Shown: positions 24,336-34,094, counted from the first letter of the stretch. The stretch: DNA of 64,000 nucleotides from Leptospira venezuelensis (GCF_002150035.1 NZ_NETS01000008.1:496001-560000), one strand, 5' to 3'. The notes: generated by a model from the sequence alone, not told the origin. A program made the numbers and translations.

Positions 24336-26591
24336 ATGAAAAAAACGATTCTGGGGTTACTCCCGTTTCTAGTTGTCGGCAGTCTTTTTGCGGATGAAGA
24401 CCTAAAATACTTGGTCAAATCCTATAGTTTAGAAAAAATACGCAGGATTTTTCGGGAAAGGTCCCCTTCCAAAGAATCCGAAGTGTACGCACTCGTCCGT
24501 TTCCATGAAACCCATCCTGATGGGGACGAGGGAAATAAATTCAGGTATCTGGTCTCTCTTTTAAAAGGGAGACTTGTAGTTGGGGTAACCAAGGACGAAC
24601 TTCATAGTCTGATCAAGAACCCACTTCCTCCTATGAATGCAGTCTCCAAAATGAGTTTTTGGAAATTGTATGAGGAAATGGTAAAAAGAAAAAGTCTATC
24701 CCCTTCTGAACTTATTTCTTATCTCAAAAAACTTCCCCCTGAATATGATCCTGTCTATAAAAATGTGATCGGGGAAATTCTTCGAATTCATTATGAAAAT
24801 GGAGAATTTAAAGAAGCAAAAGATTACGCAGAAAGTTTCTCTGAAAAAGATAAAAAAGAATATTTCGGCGCTATGGCATACTACAGATACGCCAAGGCAT
24901 TATACAAATTGGGAGAAATACAGAAAGGAGAAAATCTTTTATACGCTCTTACAGAAGATGCGAATGTTCCTTCTTACGTTAAAAAAGATATTTATATCGA
25001 TCTAAGGACCTGGAAAGGTGAATCCTTTTATAATCAGATCCCCCTAGAAAAAGGGGTGTTATTTCTTCCTTTCTTAGACGCGACCGATAGGAAATCTTTT
25101 ATATCTTCCCATCAATATTTTAGCTCGATCGTTTTCGAAAGACCGGAAAGCTGGAAGGCTGCCGCAAGAGGACTCGTCCAATATTATCCGGAAAGACTTT
25201 CTTCTCTCTTCTCCAGACATAAAAGTTACGCAGAATATTTTCCTGAATTTACCGCTGCAATGTCTGTGGAACTTTCTAATCAAAATTTGGCAAAATCAGG
25301 CCTGGATCTATTACAAAAAACGAATCTATCTTCTTCCGAATCAGTAGAATATGCATATGCCAGGGCTTATAAACGATTAGGAGAAAGAGATAAATATTTT
25401 AACGGTCTTCTTTCTTCTCTCGAAAAAAATCCTTATAATCTAATCCGACAGGACGAGCTGATTGATCTTTTGATCGGGGACCATTCTCACTTTTTAGAAG
25501 AATCATATTGGAAAGAGGCTTTAAAAAAGATCCCTAATCTTCCGGTCAAAGGCAGATTAGTATATTGGTATTTAAGAAGTTTAAAATCCAAAGGTAAACA
25601 GGATGAACTTCTATCTTGGTTAAAGTCGTATTATAGATCCATTCCAGGTTCTTATTACACAAGAGTAATCCGAGAAGAATTTGCGACTGAAATTTCCTCT
25701 ATCCAAAAGCCGGACTCCCCTCTAAGAAATAAGGATGCATTATTCGAATATCTGTCTTTGACTGCTGGTGATCCTAAATATTCAGATAAGATCATTGGGA
25801 GAGATCTGGAATTTGCTTATTTTCCAGATTCCTTCTCATTAGATGTTCGGATAGATTCTGCACATAGTAAAGTCAGAGGAAATACTCTATTACAAAATGC
25901 TAAAGAATATTTAGAGATCGGAGAAATGGCATATGCAAGTTCTCTGGTTGATAAATTCGTTTTGCAAACTGGAACATCTGAAGAAGAAAAAGACGAAATT
26001 TTCGCTGCCCTGGGAGAAGTTACCGGAAACCAATATCTGACTGTCTTTCATACAAGAAATCTAATGAAAAGAAGAAGGATCCCGGACGATGTGATCCTTC
26101 TTCCTTCTAAACTCGCTTCCAGGATCTATCCGAGACCACATAGGGATATAGTTTCTCATTATTCCCAGTCCTTTGGGATAGAAGAAGATATAGTGTACGC
26201 TGTGATGAGGCAGGAATCCTTTTTTAAGGAGAATGCAGTGTCTTCTTCCAATGCGAGAGGTCTCATGCAGATTATGGGACCTACTGGAAAAGGTTTAGCC
26301 CAAGGTTTAGGGCTTGGTCCTTATTCCCTTTTTGATCCTGAAATTTCTATCCAAATGGGTGCAAAATTCCTAAAATACCTTCTTTCTTCCAATGAAAACG
26401 ATTTAAAATGGGCCTCCATCGCTTATAACGGAGGACCTGGAAATCTTAGAAAATGGAAACGGAATCACTATCATGGAGATTTTAATCATTTTTTAGAGGA
26501 ACTTCCATTAAAGGAACCTCGTGATTATTGCAGGATCGTAACGTCGAACTATTATAATTACCAAAGTTTAAGGCAGTATAAAAACCGCTGA
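24336..26591 (+). CDS. Soluble lytic transglycosylase (Slt-type)
   Basis: A 751-aa periplasmic enzyme that cleaves peptidoglycan glycan strands to 1,6-anhydro-muropeptides. A signal peptide (KKTILGLLPFLVVGSLFA) is followed by a long helical, superhelix-like region (about 30-590) as in Slt70. The C-terminal SLT domain has the catalytic Glu627 in MRQESFF, then SSSNARGLMQIM and AYNGGPGN. The end of the domain (EELPLKEPRDYCRIVTSNY) is the usual tail with the E-T/P-x-x-Y-C-like motif. Length and order match family 1A enzymes. Confidence 0.92.
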   Translation: MKKTILGLLPFLVVGSLFADEDLKYLVKSYSLEKIRRIFRERSPSKESEVYALVRFHETHPDGDEGNKFRYLVSLLKGRLVVGVTKDELHSLIKNPLPPMNAVSKMSFWKLYEEMVKRKSLSPSELISYLKKLPPEYDPVYKNVIGEILRIHYENGEFKEAKDYAESFSEKDKKEYFGAMAYYRYAKALYKLGEIQKGENLLYALTEDANVPSYVKKDIYIDLRTWKGESFYNQIPLEKGVLFLPFLDATDRKSFISSHQYFSSIVFERPESWKAAARGLVQYYPERLSSLFSRHKSYAEYFPEFTAAMSVELSNQNLAKSGLDLLQKTNLSSSESVEYAYARAYKRLGERDKYFNGLLSSLEKNPYNLIRQDELIDLLIGDHSHFLEESYWKEALKKIPNLPVKGRLVYWYLRSLKSKGKQDELLSWLKSYYRSIPGSYYTRVIREEFATEISSIQKPDSPLRNKDALFEYLSLTAGDPKYSDKIIGRDLEFAYFPDSFSLDVRIDSAHSKVRGNTLLQNAKEYLEIGEMAYASSLVDKFVLQTGTSEEEKDEIFAALGEVTGNQYLTVFHTRNLMKRRRIPDDVILLPSKLASRIYPRPHRDIVSHYSQSFGIEEDIVYAVMRQESFFKENAVSSSNARGLMQIMGPTGKGLAQGLGLGPYSLFDPEISIQMGAKFLKYLLSSNENDLKWASIAYNGGPGNLRKWKRNHYHGDFNHFLEELPLKEPRDYCRIVTSNYYNYQSLRQYKNR

Positions 26592-26746
26592 GCAGACAAG
26601 ACGGATTCTTTTTTTTAGATTGTCTAGAATTTCAGATCCGTGAAATAGTTCTAAGGACCGGGCCTGAGTTCTTAATTTCACCTCTCTGTCCTAAGGTCTA
26701 CCTTATGCCGGTTCGTCCGATATCATTCATCTAACAGGAGTAAAAA

Positions 26747-28033
26747 ATGGCAAACACCGCAATCTTAAAAATCGACGGTAAAGAATATGAACTACCCATC
26801 ATTACGGGAACAGAAAACGAAAAGGCCATAGACATCTCCAAACTCAGACAACAAACAGGATACATTACATTAGATAACGGTTATTTAAATACCGGTGCCT
26901 GCACAAGTGCCGTTACATTCCTGGATGGTGAGTTAGGAATTTTAAGATACCGTGGGATCCCGATCGAACAATTAGCCGAAAAATCAAGCTTCACTGAAGT
27001 AGCTTATCTTTTGATCTACGGCCATCTTCCTTCCGACAAAGAATTACAAGATTGGGACAAAGAGCTAACAATGCACACTTTGATCCACGAAGACTTAAAA
27101 CGTCTTTATAATGGATTCCCTAAAGACGGTCACCCGATGGCGATCATGTCCACAATGATCGGTTCACTTTCTACTTATTACCAAGATTCCTATGATCCAG
27201 AAAATCCGGACCATAGACATATCTCTATGGTTCGTCTTTTAGCGAAGTTCCCTACAATCGCTTCCTTCGCTTATAAAAAATCATTGGGCCAACCTACAGT
27301 TCACCCAATGAATCATTTGGATTATTGCAGTAACTTCTTGAATATGATGTTCTCAGTTCCAAGTGAAGAGTATTATATCGACCCTGAGATTGTAAAAGCT
27401 CTGAACTTGTTATTGATACTTCATGCTGATCACGAACAAAACTGTTCTACCTCAACAGTTCGATTGGTTGGTTCTTCTCTTGCAAACTTGTATGGAGCAA
27501 TTTCTGCAGGTATCTGCGCTCTTTGGGGACCTCGTCACGGTGGAGCCAACCAAGAAGTATTAGAAATGCTTTTAGAGATCAAAGCTTCTGGACTTCCTGT
27601 TAAAAAGATCGTAGAAAAAGCAAAAGATAAGAATGATGCATTCCGTCTTTCAGGATTCGGACACAGGGTTTATAAAAACTTTGATCCACGTGCTAAGATC
27701 ATCAAAAAAGCATGTGACGCAGTTCTTTCCAGATTGGGAGTAAACGATCCTTTATTAGATATCGCTAAAGAATTAGAAGAAGCGGCTTTAAAAGATTCTT
27801 ACTTCGTAGAAAGAAAATTGTATCCTAATGTGGACTTCTATAGCGGTATCATTTACCGTGCGCTTGGAATCCCTGTGAACATGTTCACTGTAATGTTCGC
27901 AATGGGACGTCTTCCAGGTTGGATCGCTCAATGGAAAGAAATGATAGAATCTCCTGATATGAAAATCGGTAGACCTCGTCAGATTTATACCGGAGCAACT
28001 GACACTTCTTACGATAGCGCTAAGAAAAAGTAA
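26747..28033 (+). CDS. gltA: Citrate synthase
   Basis: Condenses oxaloacetate and acetyl-CoA to citrate at the entry of the TCA cycle. At 428 aa it is of the type I bacterial size. The N-terminal strand-rich part is followed by YRGIPIEQLAEKS, the conserved LHADHEQNCSTSTVRLVGSS segment, WGPRHGGANQEVLEML, and GFGHRVYKNFDPRAKI, which carry the active-site His residues and oxaloacetate-binding Arg; the catalytic Asp lies in the NVDFYSG region. An AGGAG ribosome binding site precedes the ATG and a strong hairpin terminator follows the stop. Confidence 0.96.
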   Translation: MANTAILKIDGKEYELPIITGTENEKAIDISKLRQQTGYITLDNGYLNTGACTSAVTFLDGELGILRYRGIPIEQLAEKSSFTEVAYLLIYGHLPSDKELQDWDKELTMHTLIHEDLKRLYNGFPKDGHPMAIMSTMIGSLSTYYQDSYDPENPDHRHISMVRLLAKFPTIASFAYKKSLGQPTVHPMNHLDYCSNFLNMMFSVPSEEYYIDPEIVKALNLLLILHADHEQNCSTSTVRLVGSSLANLYGAISAGICALWGPRHGGANQEVLEMLLEIKASGLPVKKIVEKAKDKNDAFRLSGFGHRVYKNFDPRAKIIKKACDAVLSRLGVNDPLLDIAKELEEAALKDSYFVERKLYPNVDFYSGIIYRALGIPVNMFTVMFAMGRLPGWIAQWKEMIESPDMKIGRPRQIYTGATDTSYDSAKKK

Positions 28034-28053
28034 GCCTGCAAAATTTTCAGCTC

Positions 28054-28098
28054 AGTAACCGGATCGAAAATAATTAGTTCACGATCCGGTTACTTTCC
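28054..28098 (+). terminator. Rho-independent terminator after gltA
   Basis: Perfect 13-bp arms AGTAACCGGATCG (28054-28066) and CGATCCGGTTACT (28082-28094) are followed by TTTCCC. It lies 21 nt after the citrate synthase stop. Confidence 0.8.
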
Positions 28099-28202
28099 CG
28101 ATCCAACGCGAAAAACTTCAAATAGCCGGTATCTACACGTTAGCTGAAATTTTTATATTTACAGATTATTCCTGCAGACTAATTTCGCTTCATTATAAAC
28201 TT

Positions 28203-28823
28203 ATGAAGCATTCAAAAAGAAATAAGTATTCGTTGATGTTACTAATATGGATACTTACGATATTCTCTCAGTGTACTCCAAATATTCGACAAGTTAGAAT
28301 ACAAGAACAGAAATCGCTTTCGGAGGCCCAAAACATCCTTAATCCAGGGATCGCATTTTTCCGATTTAAATCTGCAACTTTAGGCGGAACCTCTCTAACT
28401 CCATCGCTCGGTCTTGCGGTAAATGAAGGAGTGTTTCCTAATTTTGCTAACCCTAGCACTATCGATCTAGAGCCAAAAATCGACAAGAAAACCAAATTTA
28501 CCGTTCTTGATGAATGCGTTGTTCTCGTCGGAAATACTGCTGAATATAGGCTTATCTTTTATTCGGAACATTCCTGTACGGATCGCGGAAGAGTTCAGAC
28601 TTGCTCTTATTATCTACCAAAAGTCTTCACAAAAAGGGCATTTCAATTAAATGACGGAGATGTAGTTTATCTCGGCACTTTAAATTTTAACAAATACGGC
28701 GATATTGAAAATAGATATATAGAATCGGATAAAGCTTATTGTGCGAAAAGTTTGAAATCATCAATGCAAAACATTGATGATCAAAAAATTAAAAATCGAA
28801 CCCTAATTAAATACCATGAATAA
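28203..28823 (+). CDS. Putative lipoprotein
   Basis: A 206-aa protein. A basic N-terminus and hydrophobic segment end in ILTIFSQCTPN, a plausible spirochaetal lipobox. The mature domain has beta character with cysteines at DECVVLVG, HSCTDRGRVQTCSYY and KAYCAKS. No known family. It is coupled to the next lipoprotein gene (8-nt overlap), so both are likely exported together. Confidence 0.65.
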   Translation: MKHSKRNKYSLMLLIWILTIFSQCTPNIRQVRIQEQKSLSEAQNILNPGIAFFRFKSATLGGTSLTPSLGLAVNEGVFPNFANPSTIDLEPKIDKKTKFTVLDECVVLVGNTAEYRLIFYSEHSCTDRGRVQTCSYYLPKVFTKRAFQLNDGDVVYLGTLNFNKYGDIENRYIESDKAYCAKSLKSSMQNIDDQKIKNRTLIKYHE

Positions 28824-29421
28824 GAACTTTAAATATCTTTTTCCAATTTTCTTCTTTTTCTCCTCTTGCATAACCTGGGCAACACGGGACCAAGACTCAG
28901 TGCCGATGCCTAAGAACTTGTCGGAAATAATGAAACCTATTACTTTTATTGTCCAAGCACAATTACCTCCATTAGACATGGAACCGGTCAACCGCTTCCA
29001 TGTTTTGCAAAGGTATTCGAATACTATCGCTTCTTGCCGCTGCCTATCGGACTATAATTTATTCCTAAACGAGCTCCCTTCAAAAGACGAGAAATTCGAA
29101 TATATTGCGTTAGTAAAATTGAACGCAGAACCTGCAGCAGATACTTTTAATAAAACCATAACCGTTATCTCGATGTTTACACTAACAGTGCTTCCATTTT
29201 GGGACAAAGAGAATTATGAATATACTGCGATCCTTTTTGATAAAAATGGTAAGGAGCTTAAAAGTTTTTCCGGATCCGGAAGTCATAAACTATTTGGACA
29301 ATTACTCTTGTTCCCTACTCTCTTTACGAAGCATTCCAATCTAAATCGAAGCGGCCCACTAACATGGATTGCAGAGGATATTTTTCAATCAGGACTGGTG
29401 CCAAAAATTCCCTATGAGTAA
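28816..29421 (+). CDS. Putative lipoprotein
   Basis: A 201-aa protein with a signal peptide rich in Phe ending FFFFSSCITW (Cys acceptor). The mature part includes ASCRCLSDYNLFL and a C-terminal region KELKSFSGSGSHKLFGQLLLFP similar in style to Leptospira envelope proteins that end in a hydrophobic patch. Unknown function. It is the second gene of a two-lipoprotein operon; the RlmI-type methyltransferase frame begins immediately after. Confidence 0.65.
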   Translation: MNKNFKYLFPIFFFFSSCITWATRDQDSVPMPKNLSEIMKPITFIVQAQLPPLDMEPVNRFHVLQRYSNTIASCRCLSDYNLFLNELPSKDEKFEYIALVKLNAEPAADTFNKTITVISMFTLTVLPFWDKENYEYTAILFDKNGKELKSFSGSGSHKLFGQLLLFPTLFTKHSNLNRSGPLTWIAEDIFQSGLVPKIPYE

Positions 29422-29426
29422 ATGAA

Positions 29427-30680
29427 CTGAGCTACGAGCGTTTTCGAAGATACCAATTAAATAAAACGACTGAGTCAGTATTAAACTCGGGACATCCCTG
29501 GATCTTAAACGGAAAATTATCCACTGCAATCTCCGCATTCAAAGACGGAGATTGGATGAGGCTTGTTTCTGGATCAAACGAGACGTTAGGATTTGGGATA
29601 TATTCGTCTTCCGGTCCGATTGGAATACGCATCATCCAAAGAGGAAATGAATTCTCAACTCCTCTTTTGCGACAGAGGATAGAAAAAGCGTTAGAACTCA
29701 GAAAACCTCTTAGAGTAAAAACAAACGCTTACAGACTTTTACATGGAGAGAATGATCTAATTCCAGGAGTCACAGTGGATCGTTACGGATCCAGTTGGGT
29801 AGTCCAAACCTATTCCCGATCTTTAAGGACATTCTCCAGATTAGTAATCCAACTTCTCTACTCTATTGTTTCCAAAACCGAAGAGCCAATCCCAAATCAA
29901 ATCGTATGGATCTCCCCACAGCGTATAGGCTCCGAAAAATCTTTACCCATTCGGTTTTTGCGAGGTAAAAAAGCGATTCCGTATGAAGAGAAAATTTTTC
30001 TAAATCAGATCCAATGGAAGACTAAAATTCCCGGCCAGAAAGGTGGCTTCTTTCTTGATGTTCGGAATTTACGCCAATATATATTAGAAAAACCAGAAAT
30101 AGCTCAAAACAAAGATTGTCTTCATTTATTCTCACATACCGGACTTACTTCTGTATGCTTAGAAGAAGCAGGTGCAAAATCAGTCTTCTCTGCTGATGGA
30201 GCTAAAGAAGCTCTCGAAGAATTTGTTTCACATATTTTACCGGAAGAAGAGATTTTAAATTTCGATACGAAGAATACCATTCTCACAAAAGGAAAACATC
30301 ATCTTGTCAGAGCGGATCTATTTCAAGATTGGGGATTTTTAGAAGGCAGAAAATTTTCCCTAATCATCTTAGATCCTCCCAATCTAACTCCGAACCAAGC
30401 TGCGATTCCAGCGGGCAAAAAGGCATATCGTACTTTAATTTCTAAGGCGCTATTTCATTTAGAACCCGGAGGAGACCTAATATTACTTTCTTGTTCTGGA
30501 AGAATCCGAGAGTCCGAATTCGAAAAGATTGGCCGAGAAACCTTGGCAAACAAAGGATGGAAGTACAAGGATCTTTTTAAATTAAAACCGGAACCGGATC
30601 ATCCTACACGAAAGGAATTTCCGGAGGGGAAATATTTTAAGGTGCATATTTATAGAAAATGCGAACCTTTAGATCCATAA
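29427..30680 (+). CDS. RlmI-type 23S rRNA cytosine methyltransferase, start unusual
   Basis: Class I SAM-dependent RNA methyltransferase of the RlmI group (PUA domain, EEHEE domain, Rossmann MTase). The first ATG is at 29556, but the frame upstream encodes HPWILNGKLSTAISAFKDGD, which is plainly the PUA start, so the gene must begin earlier. The only in-frame initiation-like codon after the preceding stop is CTG at 29427, giving 417 aa against about 396 in E. coli. The next features are IPGVTVDRYGSSWVVQ, the DVRNLRQYI segment, HLFSHTGLTSV (SAM motif I region) and LDPPNL (catalytic motif). The Cys in LLSCSG is likely the second conserved catalytic one. It heads an operon of RNA methyltransferases. 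Confidence 0.85.
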   Translation: MSYERFRRYQLNKTTESVLNSGHPWILNGKLSTAISAFKDGDWMRLVSGSNETLGFGIYSSSGPIGIRIIQRGNEFSTPLLRQRIEKALELRKPLRVKTNAYRLLHGENDLIPGVTVDRYGSSWVVQTYSRSLRTFSRLVIQLLYSIVSKTEEPIPNQIVWISPQRIGSEKSLPIRFLRGKKAIPYEEKIFLNQIQWKTKIPGQKGGFFLDVRNLRQYILEKPEIAQNKDCLHLFSHTGLTSVCLEEAGAKSVFSADGAKEALEEFVSHILPEEEILNFDTKNTILTKGKHHLVRADLFQDWGFLEGRKFSLIILDPPNLTPNQAAIPAGKKAYRTLISKALFHLEPGGDLILLSCSGRIRESEFEKIGRETLANKGWKYKDLFKLKPEPDHPTRKEFPEGKYFKVHIYRKCEPLDP

Positions 30681-30684
30681 GCTT

Positions 30685-31563
30685 ATGAGTACTACTAAAA
30701 ATACATACCAACTCATCGATTCCGGAAATTTTAAAAAGTTAGAACAAGTCGGCCCATATAAAGTGATCCGCCCTTCTCCTGTTGCTGCTTGGCCTCCTAC
30801 TCAGGCTTCTCTCTGGAAGGACGCTGATGGAGAATATCATAGAAGTGATAAGGGTGGAGGAAATTGGAGTTGGAAAGGATCCAGCGGTTCCAGACCAGAC
30901 TCAGAAGACGAATTCCTAATCCAAATCCCTCCATTAACTGTTAAGATACGTTTTACTCCATTCGGTCATCTTGGGATCTTTCCGGAACAATTGAGCAACT
31001 GGGACCGTATTCGAAAAGTTTCTTCTCAACTTGCAGGTCAGGGAGAAGTTCTAAATTTATTTGCTTATTCAGGACTTTCCACCTTATCCGTATTAGCTGG
31101 AGGGTTGGACGCTTGCCATTTGGATTCTTCGAAAGGGATGGTAGAATGGGCAAGAGAGAATGCACAAGTCTCCGGTCTGGCAGATAAAAAAGTACGCTGG
31201 ATTATTGAAGACGTATTAAAATTTCTGAATAGAGAGATCAGAAGAGAAAAAAAATATCTCGGCTTTATCTTAGATCCTCCTACTTTCGGGCGAGGTGCAA
31301 GCGGAGAAGTTTTCAAAATAGAAAAAGATCTACCAGAGATGATGGATCTACTCATGAAACTTTGCGATAACAAACCAGAGTTCGTATTTTTGACCTGTCA
31401 TTCTACCGGATTCAGCCCGCTCGCGCTTAGAAGAATTCTGGAAGGAAGGATCAAAAACCCAGGGAATTATCTAACAGAAGAACTTTCTATTTCTGAAACC
31501 ACAGGAAGATTACATCCAGCAGGTTCCAACTGTGTATTCTATTCAAACAGAGTAAAACTTTGA
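30685..31563 (+). CDS. SAM-dependent methyltransferase, RlmI/RlmK-like
   Basis: A 292-aa class I methyltransferase of the PF10672 type. SAM motif I is seen as VLNLFAYSGLSTLSVLAGG, motif II as CHLDSSKGMVEWARENA, and the catalytic strand as FILDPPTFGRG. A late FLTCHSTGFSP carries a Cys where RlmI/RlmK enzymes have one. There is no PUA domain. Substrate is probably rRNA, judged from the family and from its place between an RlmI-type and a TrmH-type methyltransferase. Four-nucleotide gap from the previous gene. Confidence 0.85.
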   Translation: MSTTKNTYQLIDSGNFKKLEQVGPYKVIRPSPVAAWPPTQASLWKDADGEYHRSDKGGGNWSWKGSSGSRPDSEDEFLIQIPPLTVKIRFTPFGHLGIFPEQLSNWDRIRKVSSQLAGQGEVLNLFAYSGLSTLSVLAGGLDACHLDSSKGMVEWARENAQVSGLADKKVRWIIEDVLKFLNREIRREKKYLGFILDPPTFGRGASGEVFKIEKDLPEMMDLLMKLCDNKPEFVFLTCHSTGFSPLALRRILEGRIKNPGNYLTEELSISETTGRLHPAGSNCVFYSNRVKL

Positions 31564-32360
31564 AGAAGAATATTTTGGAAATTAGCAGCTTCTCGAATGA
31601 AAAGCTGAAGTATATCTCCGGGCTAAAAGAAAAGAAGAATAGAGAAAAATCCGAAACATTCTTCATCGAAGGTTTTAGAGAAATCCAAAGAGCCCAGATT
31701 TCCGGAAAAGTTAAATTCGAATACTTACTCACCTGTCCCGCATGTTACCTTGGGGAAAATGAAGAAGACCTGGTATCTTCCATAGATGCAAAAACGATCA
31801 TCGTCCCAAAACAAATTTTCGAAAAGATTTCTTATAGAGATAGACCTGATGGATTGATAGCTACTGCGGAGATACCGGACTTCTCCTTATCCGCTAAAAC
31901 AAAACTTTCGGATGATCCTATTCTTGTAATCGAAGGTGTGGAAAAACCTGGAAACTTAGGAACAATTTTAAGAACAGCAGAGGGTGCTGGATTTCATAAA
32001 GTGTTTGTTGCTGATCCAAGACTGGATTTGTTCAATCCAAACGTTATTCGTTCTTCTACTGGAACCTTATTTACATTGGATGTTTTTCAGTCCGATATAA
32101 AAGAACTCTACCCTATTCTTAAAAATGCAGGCTACAAAACAATTGCTGTCACTCCCGAGGCTAAATCCCTTCATTGGGATGCGGATCTAAAAGGAAAAGT
32201 TGCACTCGTTTTTGGAAGCGAACAGTACGGACTAAGTGAATACGCAAGATCTCACAGTGATCAATATATTTCCCTTCCTATGAAGGGAGTGGCGGATAGT
32301 CTAAATCTTGCAATGTCCGCCGGAATTCTAATGTACGAAGTGCTTCGACAGAATCGTTAA
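31560..32360 (+). CDS. TrmH/SpoU-type RNA 2'-O-methyltransferase
   Basis: A 266-aa SPOUT methyltransferase. The N-terminal 100 residues are the substrate-binding L30e-like domain (EKSETFFIEGFREIQRA). The SpoU motifs are VIEGVEKPGNLGTILRTAEGAG (motif 1, with the catalytic Arg), ALVFGSEQYGLS (motif 2), and ISLPMKGVADSLNLAMSAGILMYE (motif 3, trefoil knot). The start is TTG overlapping the previous stop (TTGA), so it is translationally coupled. 2'-O-methylates tRNA or rRNA; exact site unknown. Confidence 0.92.
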   Translation: MKKNILEISSFSNEKLKYISGLKEKKNREKSETFFIEGFREIQRAQISGKVKFEYLLTCPACYLGENEEDLVSSIDAKTIIVPKQIFEKISYRDRPDGLIATAEIPDFSLSAKTKLSDDPILVIEGVEKPGNLGTILRTAEGAGFHKVFVADPRLDLFNPNVIRSSTGTLFTLDVFQSDIKELYPILKNAGYKTIAVTPEAKSLHWDADLKGKVALVFGSEQYGLSEYARSHSDQYISLPMKGVADSLNLAMSAGILMYEVLRQNR

Positions 32361-33475
32361 TGAAAAAGATCCATCTTTCCGTATTCGTAAGCGGTCATGG
32401 CTTCGGGCATATCAGTCGCAGTTTAGAAGCTATCCTACAAATTTTAATTAAAAATCCAGAATGGACTGCAACAATCAATTCTCCCAGGGGTGAAGAATTT
32501 GCAAATTCTTTGGATATTACTGGGATTTGGGGAAAGGTCAGAAATCGGATCCAATTTAGAAAAATAAAATCGGATGTTGGAATAGTACAAAAAGATTCTC
32601 TTGGGATGGATCTGGAATCCACCGAGTCTGAAATTTTAGAATTTAAGAAGAATAAAAATTCTCTTATACAAGCTGAAACTGAATATCTCAAGAAAGAAAG
32701 GCCAGATCTTATTTGGTCCGATTCTTCTTCTTTTCCTTTTTTGATCTCTTACGATCTAAAGATCCCTTCTTTATTTTTGGGAAACTTTACCTGGGATTAT
32801 ATATACTCATATTACGAATCTGAAATATTCCAAAAATATTCGAAAGAATTAAAGAACGAATATAAACTATGCGAACTGGGACTTGTGCTCCCACTCTCCT
32901 GCCCGGTTACTTCTATCCCAAAGACCAAAAACATTGGACTATTGGGACGTAAGCCAAATTTAAATAAAGAAGAAGCCAGAAGATATTACGGCTTTGAAGA
33001 AGGTATTGAATATTATCTATTCTCTTTTGGCGCTTATGGAATTGACTCTTCTCATTTTGATTGGAAAGAATGGGACCCCTCTAAAAGAAGAATAGTCATT
33101 GGCGGAATGGAATGGAAGATCCAATCCAAAAACAATCTGGGGATTGTAACTATCCCAAACTGCCATTATCCGGATCTACTCAGAGCAAGTGACTTTGTAT
33201 TAACTAAACCAGGCTATGGGATCTTAAGTGAGTCTTATTTTGCAGGAACTCCTATACTTTACACAGATAGAGGTAACTTTCCAGAATATAAGTACCTGGT
33301 AGAAACGTTACAATCTCAATATAAATCTGCTTATATCTCTCATAACGACCTATTTTCTTTCCGATGGGAAGAAGCTTCCAAGTCGGCAATATCTGCTAAC
33401 TTGAATCCTGATCCAAGATTTCAAAGAGATGCAGTAAAAGAAATCGAATCATCCATTATAGAACTTCTCAAATAA
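32360..33475 (+). CDS. Glycosyltransferase-like protein (GT-B fold)
   Basis: A 371-aa protein resembling MurG/UDP-glycosyltransferases. It begins with SVFVSGHGFGHISRS, a Gly-rich N-terminal loop of the same kind as in the sugar-nucleotide-dependent GT-B family. The C-terminal nucleotide-binding part reads NCHYPDLLRASDFVLTKPGYGILSESYFAGTPILY, with the typical D-x-x-x-T/S-K-x-G-x-x-T/S pattern. The start overlaps the methyltransferase stop by one base. Donor and acceptor unknown; a role in envelope carbohydrate is possible. Confidence 0.75.
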   Translation: MKKIHLSVFVSGHGFGHISRSLEAILQILIKNPEWTATINSPRGEEFANSLDITGIWGKVRNRIQFRKIKSDVGIVQKDSLGMDLESTESEILEFKKNKNSLIQAETEYLKKERPDLIWSDSSSFPFLISYDLKIPSLFLGNFTWDYIYSYYESEIFQKYSKELKNEYKLCELGLVLPLSCPVTSIPKTKNIGLLGRKPNLNKEEARRYYGFEEGIEYYLFSFGAYGIDSSHFDWKEWDPSKRRIVIGGMEWKIQSKNNLGIVTIPNCHYPDLLRASDFVLTKPGYGILSESYFAGTPILYTDRGNFPEYKYLVETLQSQYKSAYISHNDLFSFRWEEASKSAISANLNPDPRFQRDAVKEIESSIIELLK

Positions 33476-33701
33476 CTCACTTTCGGTTGACCATACGGAA
33501 TATATGTTTTAAAAAAATTATAGGACCTATATTTAAATAGTTTATAAATCCTTGAAGAAAATAGGGAGGAGGTTTATCAAGCGGTGAGGTAATAAACTTT
33601 CGAAGCAACAGGTTTGAAAGCCAAACAACAATTTTTCGGATTTACATACTAATTTTAGCCAGGAAGTCTCGACTCGTTTGTTATAAAAAAAAGGTACATC
33701 A

Positions 33702-34070
33702 ATGCCAACATTAGAAACATTAGAAAAATTCATTGCTCATGTTGAATCGAATAGACATGACGAAGCAATTGAGGCTTTTTATACGATCGATGCCTCGATG
33801 CAAGAGAATCAATCACCGCCACGAATAGGCAGAGACCTACTTGTTACAAACGAAAAATTGGTACTCAGAAAAGCAAAATCCTTAACTTCGAAGTGTATTC
33901 GGCCCGTATTCGTAAACGGAGATTACGTCGTGATTAGATGGGTATTTCATTTCGATTGGAAAGACGGCACTTCAACGGATATGGAGGAGCTTGCTTACCA
34001 GCTCTGGGAAGGCGAAAAAATCAAGGAAGAGCAATTCTTCTATGATCCCGCGCAACGAGTACCCAAGTGA
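33702..34070 (+). CDS. NTF2/SnoaL-like domain protein
   Basis: A 122-aa single-domain protein with the SnoaL-like pattern: an N-terminal helix (LETLEKFIAHVESNRHDEAIEAFY), the mid motif ASMQENQSPPRIGRD, and curved strands ending VIRWVFHFDWKDGTSTDMEELAYQLWEGEKIKEEQFFYD. Such proteins act as isomerases, cyclases or ligand-binding domains; this one has no obvious catalytic His/Asp set. It stands alone, convergent with opgH. Confidence 0.8.
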   Translation: MPTLETLEKFIAHVESNRHDEAIEAFYTIDASMQENQSPPRIGRDLLVTNEKLVLRKAKSLTSKCIRPVFVNGDYVVIRWVFHFDWKDGTSTDMEELAYQLWEGEKIKEEQFFYDPAQRVPK

Positions 34071-34094
34071 AAGTAAAAAGGATTGTTCTCGGGA

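Noticed and set aside
29432..29635. Leftward 67-codon frame over the methyltransferase start
   Set aside because: It is antisense to a region that clearly encodes the PUA domain of the RlmI-type protein.
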